From positions 1-5,253 of the forward strand of contig JAIBJH010000195.1 in NCBI GenBank assembly GCA_020029455.1: a DNA stretch of 5,253 nt. Reading direction: 5' to 3'. The translations under genes were made by a program, and so were the position numbers. Shown piece by piece: positions 4,754 through 5,253 of the stretch. This DNA comes from Hyphomicrobiales bacterium. GTDB taxonomy: Bacteria; Pseudomonadota; Alphaproteobacteria; Rhizobiales; Aestuariivirgaceae. Below the pieces are notes generated by a model, which saw only the letters and a list, made by a program, of their open reading frames with translations, ran no database searches and was not told the DNA's origin. Numbering within the stretch: the first letter of the stretch is position 1; every line of letters starts with the position of its first letter.

Positions 4754-5200
4754 ATGTTCCACCGGAAAAGAAATGCCGCTTTGGCGTTTGTCATCTTTTG
4801 CCTGCTCGGAGCGTCCGTCTCCGAATCTGCCCATGCTGTGACGATTTCCAATAATTCCGGCGGCCGCATCATCGACTATGCCAGGAAGGCAGCCCAGCTC
4901 AGAAACTCCCGCGCCATGGTGCGTTTCACTGGCCGCTGTGATTCAGCATGCACTCTCTATCTTGGCCTTCCAAAACATCAGACCTGCATCAGCCCAGGGG
5001 CGTACTTTCGCTTCCATTCGCCTTCGGCGCGAAGCCAGAGGTCGGCTCGCATGGCGCAGGTCTATTTGATGCGCAAATATCCGGGCTGGGTGAAAAGCTG
5101 GATTGCGCGGAACGGCGGGCTTTCCGGGCGCCTCGTCACCATGAACTACAGCTATGCCAGCAAGTTCCTGAGAAGCTGCTCGAGCGTTGCTAGAAGTTAG
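4754..5200 (+). CDS. Small exported protein with Clp/crotonase-like SACT motif, function unknown
   Basis: The protein has 148 residues. A signal peptide is clear: basic HRKR (3-6), a hydrophobic run (8-20) and an AHA cleavage site near residue 28, so the mature protein is likely periplasmic. The mature part starts with NNSGGRIIDYARKAAQL, then VRFTGRCDSACTLYLGLP (56-73), TCISPGAYFRFHSPS (77-91), YPGWVKSWI and a final strand and helix. The GG-x-I-x2-Y, G-x-C-x-SAC and FRFH pattern recalls predicted periplasmic proteins related to Clp protease and enoyl-CoA hydratase folds (COG3904-like, from memory). There Ser64 would sit as nucleophile and His88 as partner. Enzyme activity is not proven. Cys62, Cys66, Cys78 and Cys142 could form disulfides. 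ATG 4754 is preferred over GTG 4742, which lies inside the hairpin arm and lacks a binding site. It appears monocistronic. Confidence 0.8.
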   Translation: MFHRKRNAALAFVIFCLLGASVSESAHAVTISNNSGGRIIDYARKAAQLRNSRAMVRFTGRCDSACTLYLGLPKHQTCISPGAYFRFHSPSARSQRSARMAQVYLMRKYPGWVKSWIARNGGLSGRLVTMNYSYASKFLRSCSSVARS

Positions 5201-5230
5201 CACTCTGCTGAGCATTTAACTGCTAGCAAC
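5186..5230 (+). terminator. Long imperfect hairpin across the stop of the exported-protein gene
   Basis: GTTGCTAG (5186-5193) pairs perfectly with CTAGCAAC (5223-5230). After one A/G mismatch, AGTTA (5195-5199) pairs with TAACT (5217-5221), giving 13 pairs around a 17-base loop. Only TTT follows, so it is a weak intrinsic terminator but a good 3'-end structure. The left arm covers the last codons and most of the TAG stop (5198-5200). The remaining bases to the window end show no gene. Confidence 0.5.
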
Positions 5231-5253
5231 TTTGCGACACTTAAAACTGTCTC

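Noticed and set aside
4643..4841. Short frames of 63-64 codons on both strands in the spacer before the exported-protein gene
   Set aside because: They lack ribosome binding sites and overlap the hairpin and the signal-peptide coding region of the real gene.

Overview
The window looks like a piece of chromosome from an alphaproteobacterium, most likely order Hyphomicrobiales (Rhizobiales). The grounds are moderately high GC, the gene order HAD-IIA hydrolase / MaoC / ribF that I associate with rhizobia and relatives, a cold-shock gene next to a ribosomal protein S21 gene, a rhizobial-type small secreted protein with an SACT motif, and a dispersed palindromic repeat whose frames read as the well-known spurious peptides VPAFAGMT and VIPANAGTH. 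Genus cannot be settled by eye. All seven supported genes are on the + strand. I see no tRNA, rRNA, CRISPR array, transposase or phage gene.

Region 1 (1-2076) is housekeeping. It holds the 3' part of a HAD class IIA hydrolase gene cut by the window edge, a small MaoC hot-dog hydratase gene, and ribF, the bifunctional riboflavin kinase / FAD synthetase, only 15 bases after the MaoC stop. The MaoC and ribF genes are probably co-transcribed. Region 2 (2077-2288) is a spacer carrying a roughly 97-bp palindromic repeat with perfect 11-bp ends. Region 3 (2289-3407) is a single Gfo/Idh/MocA-family NAD(P)-dependent oxidoreductase gene, apparently a solitary transcription unit with unknown substrate.

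Region 4 (3408-4586) is a cold-shock and translation block: a 254-base leader region with hairpins and a possible sigma-70 promoter, cspA, a GC-rich hairpin, an unrecognised 84-aa gene, and rpsU beginning three bases after that gene's stop. The block closes with a good intrinsic terminator that overlaps the rpsU stop codon. The shared context suggests that the 84-aa protein works with the ribosome or RNA, but nothing in its sequence proves this.

Region 5 (4587-5253) holds a spacer, then a strong hairpin that buries the ribosome binding site of a gene for a small exported protein with a Ser/His arrangement recalling Clp/crotonase-fold periplasmic proteins. A second long imperfect hairpin overlaps that gene's stop codon. 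The most interesting candidates for new biology are the 84-aa protein coupled to S21, and the hairpin-gated exported protein.
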